In this document: one piece after another, positions 23,399-31,736 of the stretch
Layout: every line of letters begins with the position of its first letter
Numbering within the stretch: position 1 is the stretch's first letter
NCBI GenBank assembly: GCA_964468375.1
Contig: CAYXUW010000003.1
Coordinates: forward strand, 1-35,612
Source: CAYXUW01 sp964468375
GTDB lineage: Bacteria; Planctomycetota; Phycisphaerae; Sedimentisphaerales; Anaerobacaceae
Length of the DNA stretch: 35,612 nt
Reading direction: 5' to 3'
Made by a program: the position numbers and the translations under genes
The notes under the pieces: generated by a model
What the model was told of the DNA's origin: nothing
Seen by the model: the letters and a program-made list of their open reading frames with translations, nothing else
The model's database searches: none

Positions 23399-23404
23399 TA
23401 TAAT
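23399..23404 (+). promoter_or_regulatory. -10 box upstream of the PP2C gene
   Basis: A perfect TATAAT at 23399-23404, 84 bp before the phosphatase ATG. The sequence 17-19 bases upstream (GACAAT or CCGACA) is a poor -35 match, so this is a moderate call. Confidence 0.4.
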
Positions 23405-23488
23405 GTGTATTGGTTTTTCAGGAAATCTTTTTAATGTAGAATTTGTGAAGTCCCATAATGCGTCGATAACCCTGAGAAGGTAAACGAA

Positions 23489-24763
23489 ATGGAAAAAACG
23501 GAGCTATTGAGTACCCTTGAATTGCCAAAACGCTTCATAGACGTTTTATACCTTACGAATGAGAGATATATACCGTCCGAGATAAAGCGGCTTTTGAAAC
23601 AGAAAAGGCTTTCTTGCACAGTAAAGCCGATAGATACGTTTTTTCGGATGCGCGATCGGCTCGATCTAATCGGGACCGTCATTATAGATGTTAAAGACCT
23701 CAATACCTCACAGCAGCGTTATATGTCACGGATAATTGAGACCCTGGAGATGAACAATATTGGTGTGATTTTGCTTAACGAACGGCAGGAAATGCCCGTT
23801 AAGAGCTTTTCTTTAGCGCCGGCCAAGAGCAGTTTCTCTATGAGCGGCTCAACAGAGTCGTTTTCCATAGATGAGCTTTGGGTCAGAATCAGCTTAAATC
23901 TGGCTTATCGCAAAAAGGGTTCAGAATATGCTGTGCGTCCTGCGATGCCTCCAAAGCAGGTCCAGGCGATTTACAAAAACAAACTGGCAGAGCAGCTTAG
24001 CACTACGGGCGCATTAGTTGAGAACTTGTCTGAACAGATGCGTTTGGCTGGTCTTGTTCAGCAGGATTTTTTGCCCACTAAATTCCCCAACACAAATAAA
24101 GTGAGATGGGCGACAACTTTTCTGCCTGCTGAGTGGGTATCTGGTGATATATTCGATATTGTCCGCATCGGTAAGCAGCATATAGGTTTTTATGTGGCTG
24201 ATGTAGTGGGGCACGGTATACCTGCGGCACTATTGACGATTTTTCTAAAGCAAGCTTTGGTTCCGGGGGAGACGCGAGACAACAATTACCATATATTCTC
24301 ACCTGTAGAAGTTATGAACAACCTGAATATACGTATGGCTACGCAAAAGCTGTCGGGTTATCAATTTGCGACCTGCTGTTATTGTTTACTGGATTTAGAG
24401 ACTCTGCAGTTGACATATGCACGTGCCGGACATCCTTATCCAATCTTGATTAGGCGCAATGAGGAGCCGAAACAGTTGGAGTTACGCGGTTCTCTGCTCG
24501 GAATTTTCAAGCAGTCCGAGTATGTCCAGCAGACCATACAGCTTCAGCCTGGTGATAAAGTGATGCTTTACTCCGATGGAGCGGATCCGTTTATTGGTAG
24601 TCTTGATGACCCAATGGGCTTTAATTTTAGCGAGAAATTTCTTGAACTAAAGGACCTTCCTGTTGTTGAGATGATGGATAAGTTCAGTTCGCTTGCGCAA
24701 AGTCATTTAGTTGCCCCATCTGAAGTTGATGATATCACGGCCGTTTCCCTTGAAATACTCTAA
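23489..24763 (+). CDS. SpoIIE/RsbU-type PP2C serine phosphatase with N-terminal receiver-like domain
   Basis: A 424-residue protein. The first ~150 residues look like a degenerate receiver: beta-strand runs FIDVLYLTNE, TVIIDVKDLN and IGVILLNERQ alternate with helices, but the acidic pocket is not clear. A helical linker (about 155-195, LSEQMRLAGLVQQDFLP) leads to the PP2C-SpoIIE domain. Its metal-binding Asp motifs are VSGDIFD, VADVVGHGIPAAL, LYSDGADPF and the final DDITAV. Such phosphatases usually act on anti-anti-sigma factors in partner switching. No STAS or anti-sigma gene is adjacent. Ribosome site GAGAAGG precedes the ATG. Confidence 0.9.
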   Translation: MEKTELLSTLELPKRFIDVLYLTNERYIPSEIKRLLKQKRLSCTVKPIDTFFRMRDRLDLIGTVIIDVKDLNTSQQRYMSRIIETLEMNNIGVILLNERQEMPVKSFSLAPAKSSFSMSGSTESFSIDELWVRISLNLAYRKKGSEYAVRPAMPPKQVQAIYKNKLAEQLSTTGALVENLSEQMRLAGLVQQDFLPTKFPNTNKVRWATTFLPAEWVSGDIFDIVRIGKQHIGFYVADVVGHGIPAALLTIFLKQALVPGETRDNNYHIFSPVEVMNNLNIRMATQKLSGYQFATCCYCLLDLETLQLTYARAGHPYPILIRRNEEPKQLELRGSLLGIFKQSEYVQQTIQLQPGDKVMLYSDGADPFIGSLDDPMGFNFSEKFLELKDLPVVEMMDKFSSLAQSHLVAPSEVDDITAVSLEIL

Positions 24764-24936
24764 CCTGTTCCAAATTCCCGCGGTAAGCTTTAAAATATCA
24801 TTCCCACTGGTACTAAAGAATCAAAACCTTCTCGTCCGCTTTTAATGCCCTCACAGTTGCAATACAGCTCTTGCCGCCCGTTTTTTCGTTCGCTGCCTGC
24901 TATATAGGCGGTATTCACTACCCGGCGGGAAATTGT

Positions 24937-24966
24937 TTGCAAAGCTGCGGTTTTTGACTGTATACT
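24937..24966 (+). promoter_or_regulatory. Sigma-70-like promoter for accB-accC
   Basis: TTGCAA (24937-24942), an 18-base spacer and TATACT (24961-24966), about 46 bp before the accB ATG. Confidence 0.6.
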
Positions 24967-25011
24967 CATTGAGCTTAATCGGAAAGCATTTAAATAGAGA
25001 AGGATAGGACA

Positions 25012-25512
25012 ATGGCACAAAAAGACAGTGATTTGCAGAAGATAAAAGAGCTTATTGAAATAATGAAGCAAAACGGGCTTGTCGAAATAGAGATAAAGCA
25101 CGGTGATGACAAGATTTTTTTGAAGCGTTCTGAGCCCCAATCGTCCTTCGGCGGAGGTGCAGCCGCCGTGCCTGTAATTGAGCCAGGTGTTCCGATGCCT
25201 CCCGACCGGAGCAACGGAACACGAACGTCAAGACCAGAAGCTCCTAATTTCGATACACAGCCCCCTGAGGATTTAGTGGAGATAAGGTCGCCTCTTGTGG
25301 GGACTTTCTATGCAACACCAAGTCCCGACTCGGAGCCGTATGTTGAAATCGGTTCGCATGTTGATTCTCAAACGGTTGTTTGTATAGTCGAGGCAATGAA
25401 GGTAATGAATGAAATAAAGGCCGAAACCAGCGGAACGATTGCTGAAATACTGGTGACCAATGGCCAGGCGGTTGAGTACGGCCAGGTACTTTTCAGAATT
25501 AAGCCGGAGTAA
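25012..25512 (+). CDS. accB: Biotin carboxyl carrier protein of acetyl-CoA carboxylase
   Basis: A 166-residue BCCP. The N-terminal helix (LQKIKELIEIMKQNGLVEI) and KHGDDKIFLKR are typical. A Gly/Pro/Ala linker (about 45-85) leads to the biotinyl domain with the biotinylation motif VEAMKVMNEI, Lys130. The C-terminal half-domain ends YGQVLFRIKPE. It carries biotin between the carboxylase and transferase half-reactions of malonyl-CoA synthesis. accC follows 50 bp later in the same direction; accA and accD are not in the window. Confidence 0.97.
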   Translation: MAQKDSDLQKIKELIEIMKQNGLVEIEIKHGDDKIFLKRSEPQSSFGGGAAAVPVIEPGVPMPPDRSNGTRTSRPEAPNFDTQPPEDLVEIRSPLVGTFYATPSPDSEPYVEIGSHVDSQTVVCIVEAMKVMNEIKAETSGTIAEILVTNGQAVEYGQVLFRIKPE

Positions 25513-25562
25513 TCGGCTGTGCGTCTTGTGTGATAGAATATACCCGATAGAGGTACGGAGAT

Positions 25563-26900
25563 ATGTTTTCAAGGATTCTTATAGCAAATCGCGGCGAGAT
25601 AGCATTACGTATTATCCGTGCCTGTCGCGAGCTTGGTGTCGAGACAGTGGCGGTTTACTCGGAAGCGGACCGAGATGCTCCGTACCTGCAGCTTGCCAAC
25701 GAGGCGATTTGTATAGGCCCTGCCAATTCGTCTGAAAGTTATCTTAATATTCCTCATATTATAAGTGCCGCCGAAGTTACAGATGCGGAGGCGATTCATC
25801 CGGGGTATGGTTTTTTGGCGGAGAATGTCCAGTTTGCCCAGATTTGCCGGGATTGCGGGATAATATTTATAGGTCCTCCCGTGGAGGCGATGAAATTGCT
25901 CGGCGACAAAGCCCAGGCGCGGCAAATAGCGCATAAAGCGAAGGTGAAGGTAGTGCCCGGTTCTGACGGGACTATCGAAAATGAATCTGAGGCCTTAAAG
26001 CTTGCCAATAAAATCGGTTACCCTGTGATGATAAAAGCAGCCTCGGGCGGAGGAGGGCGGGGTATGAGAGTGGCGCATAATGACATCAGTTTTCGTTCCG
26101 CTTTCGGTGCGGCTCAGGCGGAGGCGGAAGCCGCCTTTGGGGACGGAAGCGTTTATCTCGAAAAGTGTATGGTTGAGCCGAGACACGTGGAGGTTCAGGT
26201 TCTCGCCGATCAGGAAGGGAATGCGGTGCACTTTTACGAAAGAGACTGCACTATTCAGCGAAGACATCAGAAAATGATTGAGGAATCGCCTTGTACCATT
26301 CTAGATGAACGGGACAGAGAGCGGTTATCCGAAGCCGCTTTGCGGATTATAAAGCAGGCCAAATATGTCAACGTTGCGACGGTTGAATTTATTCTGGACA
26401 AGGATAAAAAGTTTTACTTCATTGAGGCCAATACGCGCATACAGGTCGAGCATCCTGTTACTGAAATGGTTACCGGACATGATTTGATTAAGTGGCAGAT
26501 AAAAGTCGCCGCGGGTCAAAATATTAAGTTGAGCCAGAGGAGCATCAAGCACAGAGGTGCGGCTATTGAGTGTCGAATAAACGCCGAGGACCCCACCAAT
26601 AATTTTGTTCCATGTCCCGGGACCATTACGCGGTATATACCTCCCGGCGGTCCCGGAGTCAGAGTTGATACGCACATTTCAGAAGGATGGAATGTTTCTA
26701 CAAGTTATGATTCGATGATTTGCAAAGTTATTGTTCATCAAAGGACACGAGCCGAGGCCATTTCGACGATGAAAAGGGCTTTGTCTGAGTTTGTTATTGA
26801 ACCAATAAAAACCACTATCCCGGTTTGTTTAGATATTCTTTCGCATAACCTCTTCGCGAAAAGTAAAATTGACACCGGTTTTGTCGAGCGAATCCTCTAA
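25563..26900 (+). CDS. accC: Acetyl-CoA carboxylase, biotin carboxylase subunit
   Basis: A 445-residue ATP-grasp enzyme that carboxylates biotin on AccB using bicarbonate. The N-terminal ILIANRGEIALRIIRACREL, the glycine-rich ATP loop IKAASGGGGRGMRV, ERDCTIQRRHQK and the catalytic EANTRIQVEHPVTE are intact. AECRINAED-like IECRINAEDP follows. Length is normal. Ribosome site AGAGG lies nine bases before the ATG. It is convergent with lysA, with 19 bp between the stops. Confidence 0.98.
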   Translation: MFSRILIANRGEIALRIIRACRELGVETVAVYSEADRDAPYLQLANEAICIGPANSSESYLNIPHIISAAEVTDAEAIHPGYGFLAENVQFAQICRDCGIIFIGPPVEAMKLLGDKAQARQIAHKAKVKVVPGSDGTIENESEALKLANKIGYPVMIKAASGGGGRGMRVAHNDISFRSAFGAAQAEAEAAFGDGSVYLEKCMVEPRHVEVQVLADQEGNAVHFYERDCTIQRRHQKMIEESPCTILDERDRERLSEAALRIIKQAKYVNVATVEFILDKDKKFYFIEANTRIQVEHPVTEMVTGHDLIKWQIKVAAGQNIKLSQRSIKHRGAAIECRINAEDPTNNFVPCPGTITRYIPPGGPGVRVDTHISEGWNVSTSYDSMICKVIVHQRTRAEAISTMKRALSEFVIEPIKTTIPVCLDILSHNLFAKSKIDTGFVERIL

Positions 26901-26919
26901 CCGGCAGGGGGCTAACATT

Positions 26920-28197
26920 TCATTTTTCCGGCGATACTAAATCTTCGTAGGTTTCGCGTTTTCGGATGACAGAAAACTTGTTTCCATCGACGAGAACCTC
27001 AGCGGCTCGGGGGCGTGCGTTGTAGTTGCTTGCCATAGTTGAGGCATAAGCTCCTGCGGTAAATATACTTAGCAAATCTGTCCGTTTTACCGGCGGTAGG
27101 GGCCTGTCTTTTGCGAAGAAATCGGCACTTTCGCAAATTGGGCCGACCACATCGACGATTTCGGTTCCGTCTAATTGCAGGTTTTTATCCCGTTTAGGCG
27201 GTGTGAATTTGCTATCGATTTTTGTCGGCCAGATGAAGTGAAATGCGTTGTATAACGGCGGGCGAATCAGGTCGTTCATTCCGGCGTCGACGATAGCAAA
27301 TTTCTTTGAGCCGCTGCTTTTTAGATATAAGACCTGCGTTATTAAAATACCTGCGTTGGCGGCTATACTTGCACCAGGCTCCAGAATCAGCTTGAGCTCT
27401 TTGTCTTTGAGCATCGGCGCAATGGCGGCGGCGTAGTCGGATGCGGTCGGTGAGTGGGCGGTTACATAATCGGCGCCGTATCCTCCGCCGAGGTCGACCG
27501 CTTCTATCTTGAATCCATCGGCACGCAACTGCTCAATTAAGACTAGTATTTTATTTATTGCCTCGACGTAAGGTTCGACGGTGTGGCCGGCTGAGCCCAG
27601 ATGTATATGAATTGCGCAAAGCTCGACCTCGCCATTATTGCCATAATCGGTGAAGACTTTTTTTGCCCTCTCGATGTCGACGCCGAACTTTGTTTCTTTC
27701 TTGCCGGTGGTAGTGTAGGTATGTGTTTTCGGGTCAACGTCGGGATTGAGTCGCAGGGCGGCTTTGGGTCGTTTGCCGTGCTCTTTTGCCAGGCGAATCA
27801 GGTTTTCCATCTCGGCCTCCGACTCGATGTTGAAGTATCCTATCCGTGCGTCTAATGCTTCGATGATTTCTTTGTCGGTTTTTCCGACACCGGCATAGAC
27901 TATTTTTGACGGGTCGCCCCCCGCCTGCAGAGCACGATATAATTCTCCGCCGCTTACGATGTCAAAACCGCTGCCGGCATCAGCCATAATCTTCAATATA
28001 TTGATATTTCCACAGGCCTTGACGGAATAACAGACAGTAGTATCAAGCGCACTATAGGCCTTCTGAACTTTTTGCAGGTGGTCAAGAAACGTGGCCTTGC
28101 TGTAGATATAAACGGGCGTGCCTGTATCGGCGACTATTTTGTCAATTTCGGTATTCTCTGCAAACAGTTGGCCGTTTTTGTAGCTGAAGTAATCCAT
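26920..28197 (-). CDS. lysA: Diaminopimelate decarboxylase
   Basis: LysA decarboxylates meso-diaminopimelate to lysine, the last step of the DAP pathway. The 425-residue fold-III PLP enzyme has its PLP lysine at Lys60 in CYSVKACGN. Other motifs are GSGFDIVSGGEL, HIHLGSAG, VDLGGGYG, EPGASIAANAG and the C-terminal GPICESADFFAKD and AGAYASTMASNYN. No strong ribosome site precedes the ATG. A promoter lies about 46 bp upstream. Confidence 0.97.
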   Translation of the reverse strand: MDYFSYKNGQLFAENTEIDKIVADTGTPVYIYSKATFLDHLQKVQKAYSALDTTVCYSVKACGNINILKIMADAGSGFDIVSGGELYRALQAGGDPSKIVYAGVGKTDKEIIEALDARIGYFNIESEAEMENLIRLAKEHGKRPKAALRLNPDVDPKTHTYTTTGKKETKFGVDIERAKKVFTDYGNNGEVELCAIHIHLGSAGHTVEPYVEAINKILVLIEQLRADGFKIEAVDLGGGYGADYVTAHSPTASDYAAAIAPMLKDKELKLILEPGASIAANAGILITQVLYLKSSGSKKFAIVDAGMNDLIRPPLYNAFHFIWPTKIDSKFTPPKRDKNLQLDGTEIVDVVGPICESADFFAKDRPLPPVKRTDLLSIFTAGAYASTMASNYNARPRAAEVLVDGNKFSVIRKRETYEDLVSPEK

Positions 28198-28243
28198 AAT
28201 ATTTTAAAATCGCACAGCAGTATTAATGATTTATCAGACCGGC

Positions 28244-28271
28244 AGTATAATAAATTCCCCGCTAATTGCAA
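28244..28271 (-). promoter_or_regulatory. Sigma-70-like promoter for lysA
   Basis: On the minus strand, TTGCAA (28271-28266), a 16-base spacer and TATACT (28249-28244). The TTGCAA box is self-complementary, so it could also serve a plus-strand start; the plus-strand -10 would be poor. Confidence 0.6.
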
Positions 28272-28346
28272 GAGTGCAGTCAGTAGTGTTTTTATGAGCA
28301 TTCAGATAAGGAGGGTAGTTGTTTGGGTGCTGCGGTATGCAAGTAT

Positions 28347-28386
28347 AATGGAGGGTTCTCTTGTAACAAGAGAACCCTCCATTTTT
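28347..28386 (+). terminator. Perfect 17-bp hairpin with plus-strand T tract
   Basis: The arms 28347-28363 and 28367-28383 are exactly complementary around a TAA loop; the left arm reads AATGGAGGGTTCTCTTG. Five T follow on the plus strand, while the minus strand has TATACTT after the stem. By form it terminates plus-strand transcription, but no plus-strand gene precedes it: lysA and the Lys-rich ORF are both on the minus strand. Confidence 0.7.
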
Positions 28387-28425
28387 GCGTAACTTATCTT
28401 GGTATTTTCTACCAAACCGTTACGC
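28387..28425. repeat. Nested inverted repeat beside the 17-bp hairpin
   Basis: GCGTAAC (28387-28393) pairs with GTTACGC (28419-28425), enclosing TTGGTA (28399-28404) paired with TACCAA (28410-28415). On the minus strand it lies just past the stop of the Lys-rich micro-gene, so it probably folds in that transcript's 3' end. Confidence 0.6.
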
Positions 28426-28432
28426 TGCCTCT

Positions 28433-28504
28433 TTATTTCTTCTTAGCTTTCTTTTTCTTTTTAGCTTTCTTCTTTTTTGCTGCTTTTTTTCTTTTCTTTG
28501 CCAT
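28433..28504 (-). CDS. 23-residue Lys/Ala-rich micro-protein
   Basis: The minus-strand ATG at 28504-28502 follows AAAAGGAGGTGAT, an almost complete complement to the 16S rRNA 3' end, with GGAGG ten bases before the start. The product begins MAKKRKKAAKKKK and continues with AKKKKKAKKK: 17 Lys, 1 Arg, 4 Ala and the Met. Codons mix AAA, AAG, GCT and GCA, so this is not a simple mononucleotide tract. Composition recalls histone H1-like tails and would bind nucleic acid; that is inference. The extraordinary ribosome site supports real translation. It lies 236 bp upstream of lysA, with strong hairpins between. Confidence 0.65.
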   Translation of the reverse strand: MAKKRKKAAKKKKAKKKKKAKKK

Positions 28505-29063
28505 TATGTAATCACCTCCTTTTGGCTGATTAAATTCCTTCCGTGCTTAAACCAATTTCATAATCGTAATGCTTATTCACTTTTAAAAACTTTGTCAGAC
28601 AAAAAGTTAGCATTCATATTATATTTTTTATCGTCTAAATCTTTAGAAATTCTTCATAAAATTTTTCGTTGTCGACGTTTTACATAACTTCTCATATTGT
28701 TTATCATACTGTTTAACAAAGAGGCGAGAGTTATCTTACTGTGATGAAAATTTTGGTTAGAGTTCCGGTTGCAACTTTAGTTTATGCTTATGTGGAGGGA
28801 GTGTTTTTTGTTTGGTATGTGTGTTAAAACCCGTTTATTTTAACTTATTTCAACGATTTTGGTGTTTTTGATTTGGGAGAAAACAATTTTCGTTTTTGTC
28901 AACCGTGTATATTTTTAAGTGGTGTCGGAGATAAAAATCAGGTAGAAGTTAGTTTGCTTTTTTGGTATTTTTGATGTTTGTTAGAGCTTTTTACCGGCTA
29001 AAGTTTTTTTGATTTTTTTGTAATATTTTTTTCTAATAATCCACAATTTGCCTGTTAGTTTTT
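28505..29063. other. AT-rich intergenic region upstream of nadD
   Basis: About 560 bp, strongly AT-rich with many T tracts. A minus-strand TATAAT at 28623-28618 could drive the Lys-rich ORF, though the -35 is poor. A plus-strand 27-codon hydrophobic ORF (28744-28827) has no ribosome site and is not annotated. Single near-matches to DnaA boxes (TTATTCACT near 28573, TAATCCACA near 29036) are too few for an origin. Nothing else is recognised. Confidence 0.5.
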
Positions 29064-29696
29064 ATGATTAAGAAAAAAACAGCTTTGTTTGGCGGCACCT
29101 TTGACCCTGTTCATATCGGTCATACCACTGTTGCCGCCGCGGCCGCGGAACACATCGGTGCGGATAAAGTTGTCTTCGTACCCGCGAAGCGTTCACCTCT
29201 TAAAAATTCTTCTCCCGAAGCAGGCGATGCTGACCGGCTGGCTATGATATCTCTTGCAATCGCCGACAACGAGAGGTTTGATTTGAGCGATTACGAATTG
29301 AGAAGGCCCAAGCCCAGCTATACTTTGGAAACTGTAAGGCACTTTCAAGCCGAATATGGTTTTGGGGATTCGATTTACTGGCTCGTGGGTGCTGACAGTA
29401 TCGATGAATTATCCCGCTGGTATGGTATTGCAGATTTGATTGACGAATGTAATTTGTGTGTGATGTTCAGAGCCGGCTACGCCCACCCGGATTTTACGAA
29501 ATTTGAAGATGCCTGGGGGGCTGGCCGGGTTGAAAAGCTTCGAAGAAATGTTATCCCGACACCTCTTGTTGATGTAAGCAGCACGGAAATTCGGCGAAGG
29601 GTGGTCGCCGGGGAAGATATGACCGGTATGCTTGTTCCTGCGGTTGCCGAGTATATCCGCGAGCACAACCTCTATCAGTCTAAGGCCGGGGGCTGA
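29064..29696 (+). CDS. nadD: Nicotinate-nucleotide adenylyltransferase
   Basis: NadD adenylates nicotinate mononucleotide to deamido-NAD. The 210 residues carry the nucleotidyltransferase signature LFGGTFDPVHIGH, then FVPAKRSPLK, MISLAIADNERF, a WLVGADSIDELSRWY motif and the ISSTEIR-type VDVSSTEIRRRV near the C-terminus. Length is normal. The ATG lacks a recognisable ribosome site within a T-rich leader. The stop abuts the hypB stop with no bases between, and a small GGGG/CCCC stem spans both. Confidence 0.96.
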   Translation: MIKKKTALFGGTFDPVHIGHTTVAAAAAEHIGADKVVFVPAKRSPLKNSSPEAGDADRLAMISLAIADNERFDLSDYELRRPKPSYTLETVRHFQAEYGFGDSIYWLVGADSIDELSRWYGIADLIDECNLCVMFRAGYAHPDFTKFEDAWGAGRVEKLRRNVIPTPLVDVSSTEIRRRVVAGEDMTGMLVPAVAEYIREHNLYQSKAGG

Positions 29697-30371
29697 TTAC
29701 CCCTGCCGCAGGTTTTTTACCGATTCTTTAAGCCAATCATACCAGTCGGTCATACCCTGGCCGGTTTTTGCTGAGATGGGGAAAATTTCAATATCTTTAT
29801 TTAACTTGCGGGCGTCGGCTTTTACCCGTTCTATATCGAAATCAATTTGTGCTCCTGTATCCAGCAGGTCAGTCTTGTTTATAAGCATTGCTTTTGACTT
29901 TGCGAATATGGCTGGATATTTAGCCGGCTTATCGTCACCTTCGGCAACAGAAAGGACAGCTATCTTGCCGGATTCACCTAGTTCGAAAGCCGATGGGCAA
30001 ACGAGGTTTCCGACGTTCTCTATGAAAATCAAATCCAAATCGTCGATGGGCAGATTATCTAATGCGCCGCTTACCTGGGCTGCTGACAGGTGGCATGCTC
30101 CGCCGGTTTCTATCTGAATTACCGGGGCTTTGGTTGCCTTGATTCTTTCGGCGTCCAAATCGGTTTGAACATCGCCCTCAATAACACCGATTCTGACTGC
30201 GTTTTTCAGTTCGCTTATGGTTCTGACAAGAATTGTGGTCTTGCCCGAGCCCGGCGATGATATCATATTCAGGCACAGCTTTTTCCGTTCAGATAAAAGC
30301 CGGCTGTTTCTGCGGGCGTATTCTTCGTTTGCGATGAGGATTTTTTTGCCGACGTCGACTCTTTTTTTCAT
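29697..30371 (-). CDS. hypB: Hydrogenase nickel incorporation GTPase HypB
   Basis: HypB is a SIMIBI GTPase that, with HypA, loads nickel into the [NiFe]-hydrogenase large subunit. The 224 residues show the P-loop SSPGSGKTTIL, EGDVQTDLDAERI, the metal-site region IETGGACHL, FIENVGNLVCPS and NKTDLL. It lacks the His-rich N-terminal nickel-storage tract seen in some homologues. It is the last gene of the hypF-C-D-E-A-B operon, 4 bp after hypA, and converges on nadD. Confidence 0.96.
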   Translation of the reverse strand: MKKRVDVGKKILIANEEYARRNSRLLSERKKLCLNMISSPGSGKTTILVRTISELKNAVRIGVIEGDVQTDLDAERIKATKAPVIQIETGGACHLSAAQVSGALDNLPIDDLDLIFIENVGNLVCPSAFELGESGKIAVLSVAEGDDKPAKYPAIFAKSKAMLINKTDLLDTGAQIDFDIERVKADARKLNKDIEIFPISAKTGQGMTDWYDWLKESVKNLRQG

Positions 30372-30375
30372 TGCG

Positions 30376-30720
30376 TTACTCCGTTTCGAATTCTATCTCT
30401 TCGAGTATCAGCGGTGCGTCAGGCAGCAAATCGAACTCGGTGCTTTCGCACTTCGGACATTTTGGCTGACAAATCTCGAAGTTGAAAATTTCGCTGCAGC
30501 TTCTGCACTTACCCTGTATCGGTTTGTGTTCTATTTCCAGTTTCATACCTTCGCAAGGCGTATCTTTGGCAATGGCATCAAAGGCGAAGCTGAGAATTTC
30601 GTCATTTACGGCGTTGAGCATTCCACAGCTGATTTTTGCGGAGACCGGCTTCGCGTTTTGCTTTTTGCTCTCAGTGGAAATTGTCTTCAGCAGACTTTCT
30701 GCAACTATCGTTTCGTGCAT
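30376..30720 (-). CDS. hypA: Hydrogenase nickel metallochaperone HypA
   Basis: A 114-residue nickel chaperone. ATG 30720 gives the required Met-His-Glu N-terminus (MHETIVAESLLK), where His2 binds nickel; an upstream ATG at 30726 would add two residues and destroy that site. GAGGA seven bases upstream supports the choice. The zinc site is CRSCSEIFNFEICQPKCPKC. The ATG shares its A with the hypE stop (TGATG), so translation is coupled. Confidence 0.95.
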   Translation of the reverse strand: MHETIVAESLLKTISTESKKQNAKPVSAKISCGMLNAVNDEILSFAFDAIAKDTPCEGMKLEIEHKPIQGKCRSCSEIFNFEICQPKCPKCESTEFDLLPDAPLILEEIEFETE

Positions 30721-31736
30721 CAGCATATCCTCGGCAGTTCGCGTCCGTAGGGCATTTGTACAATTCTTTTTCCGCCGATTTTGGTTTTCATTTCCGCCGT
30801 TGGCACATCGCTAACTTTTACCACCTCTCCGATTATGCTCGCGTCTTCGCCGAGTTTATGGCTTTTGCAGATATTAAGGCACTCATCGGCCGAGTCCGCT
30901 GGGACAATTGCCACAAGCTTGCCTTCATTTGCGATGTTGAGCACATCGAAGCCCAGCATATCGGCGGCCGCCTGCACGGTTGGGTTGATTGGTATATCGG
31001 CCTCGTTGATTTCGAGGCTGAGATTGCTTGCCCGGCAGATTTCATTAAGCGTTGCGGCCAGTCCGCCGCGAGTCGGGTCCCGCATAAATTTTATTTCGCC
31101 ATTTTCAAGCAGTCGTTGGGCTAGTTCGGCGATACTTGCGCAGTCGCTTTTCAGTCTTGATTGAAATTTAATGCCTTCGCGCTGCGAGATGATGGTCATA
31201 CCGTGGTCGCCTATAGTTCCGTTGATAATGATTTTATCGCCGGCTGTAATTTTGTTGTAACCTAAGTCAACGCCGGGCAGCCGGGTTCCGATACCGGCGG
31301 TATTTATGAAGATTTTATCTGCTGCACCGGCTTCGACCGTTTTGGTATCGCCGGTAACGATATTGATGTTATTCTCACGGGTTGCTTCGCTGATACTGGT
31401 CAAAATTTTCTCCAGCAGCTCGAATTCAAGACCTTCCTCGATTATAAGCGACAAGGACAAGGCAACAGGCACTGAGCCGGCCACTGCTAAGTCGTTCATT
31501 GTTCCGCAGACGGCGAGCTTGCCTATATCTCCGCCGTTGAAAAACAGCGGCTTTACGACATAGCTGTCCGTTGTAAAGCATATAGAATTGGAAGCTAGGT
31601 CTAAGTTTGCCGAGTCGGCCAGTTCGGAAAGGGCGTCGTTTTTAAGTTTTGGCAGAATATGATGGCGGATTAATCCATCGCTTAATTGGCCGCCTCCGCC
31701 GTGTGCGAGTAAGATTTTTTCGGTTTTCTTTTTCAT
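30720..31736 (-). CDS. hypE: Hydrogenase maturation protein HypE
   Basis: HypE dehydrates the carbamoyl group received from HypF to thiocyanate, the source of the CN ligands. The 338 residues have the PurM/ThiL-like fold motifs LLAHGGGGQLSDGLI, TTDSYVVKPLFFNGG, GTMNDLAVAGS and MRDPTRGGLAATLNEI. The essential C-terminal cysteine is present in the tail ELPRIC. It overlaps hypD by 4 bp and hypA by one base. Confidence 0.97.
   Translation of the reverse strand: MKKKTEKILLAHGGGGQLSDGLIRHHILPKLKNDALSELADSANLDLASNSICFTTDSYVVKPLFFNGGDIGKLAVCGTMNDLAVAGSVPVALSLSLIIEEGLEFELLEKILTSISEATRENNINIVTGDTKTVEAGAADKIFINTAGIGTRLPGVDLGYNKITAGDKIIINGTIGDHGMTIISQREGIKFQSRLKSDCASIAELAQRLLENGEIKFMRDPTRGGLAATLNEICRASNLSLEINEADIPINPTVQAAADMLGFDVLNIANEGKLVAIVPADSADECLNICKSHKLGEDASIIGEVVKVSDVPTAEMKTKIGGKRIVQMPYGRELPRIC

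Noticed and set aside
24790..25140. Minus-strand ORF opposite the accB start
   Set aside because: It overlaps the accB promoter and coding sequence, has no ribosome site and shows no recognisable domain.
28292..28392. Plus-strand ORF of about 32 codons (ATG 28292) running through the 17-bp hairpin
   Set aside because: Its coding sequence is the hairpin itself and the product looks like no protein; the ribosome-site-like AAGGAGGG lies inside the frame, not before it.
28744..28827. 27-codon hydrophobic ORF
   Set aside because: No ribosome site, AT-rich background and no neighbour support; probably chance.
28560..29045. Replication origin in the AT-rich spacer
   Set aside because: Only two imperfect DnaA-box-like sites and no dnaA, dnaN or parAB neighbours.
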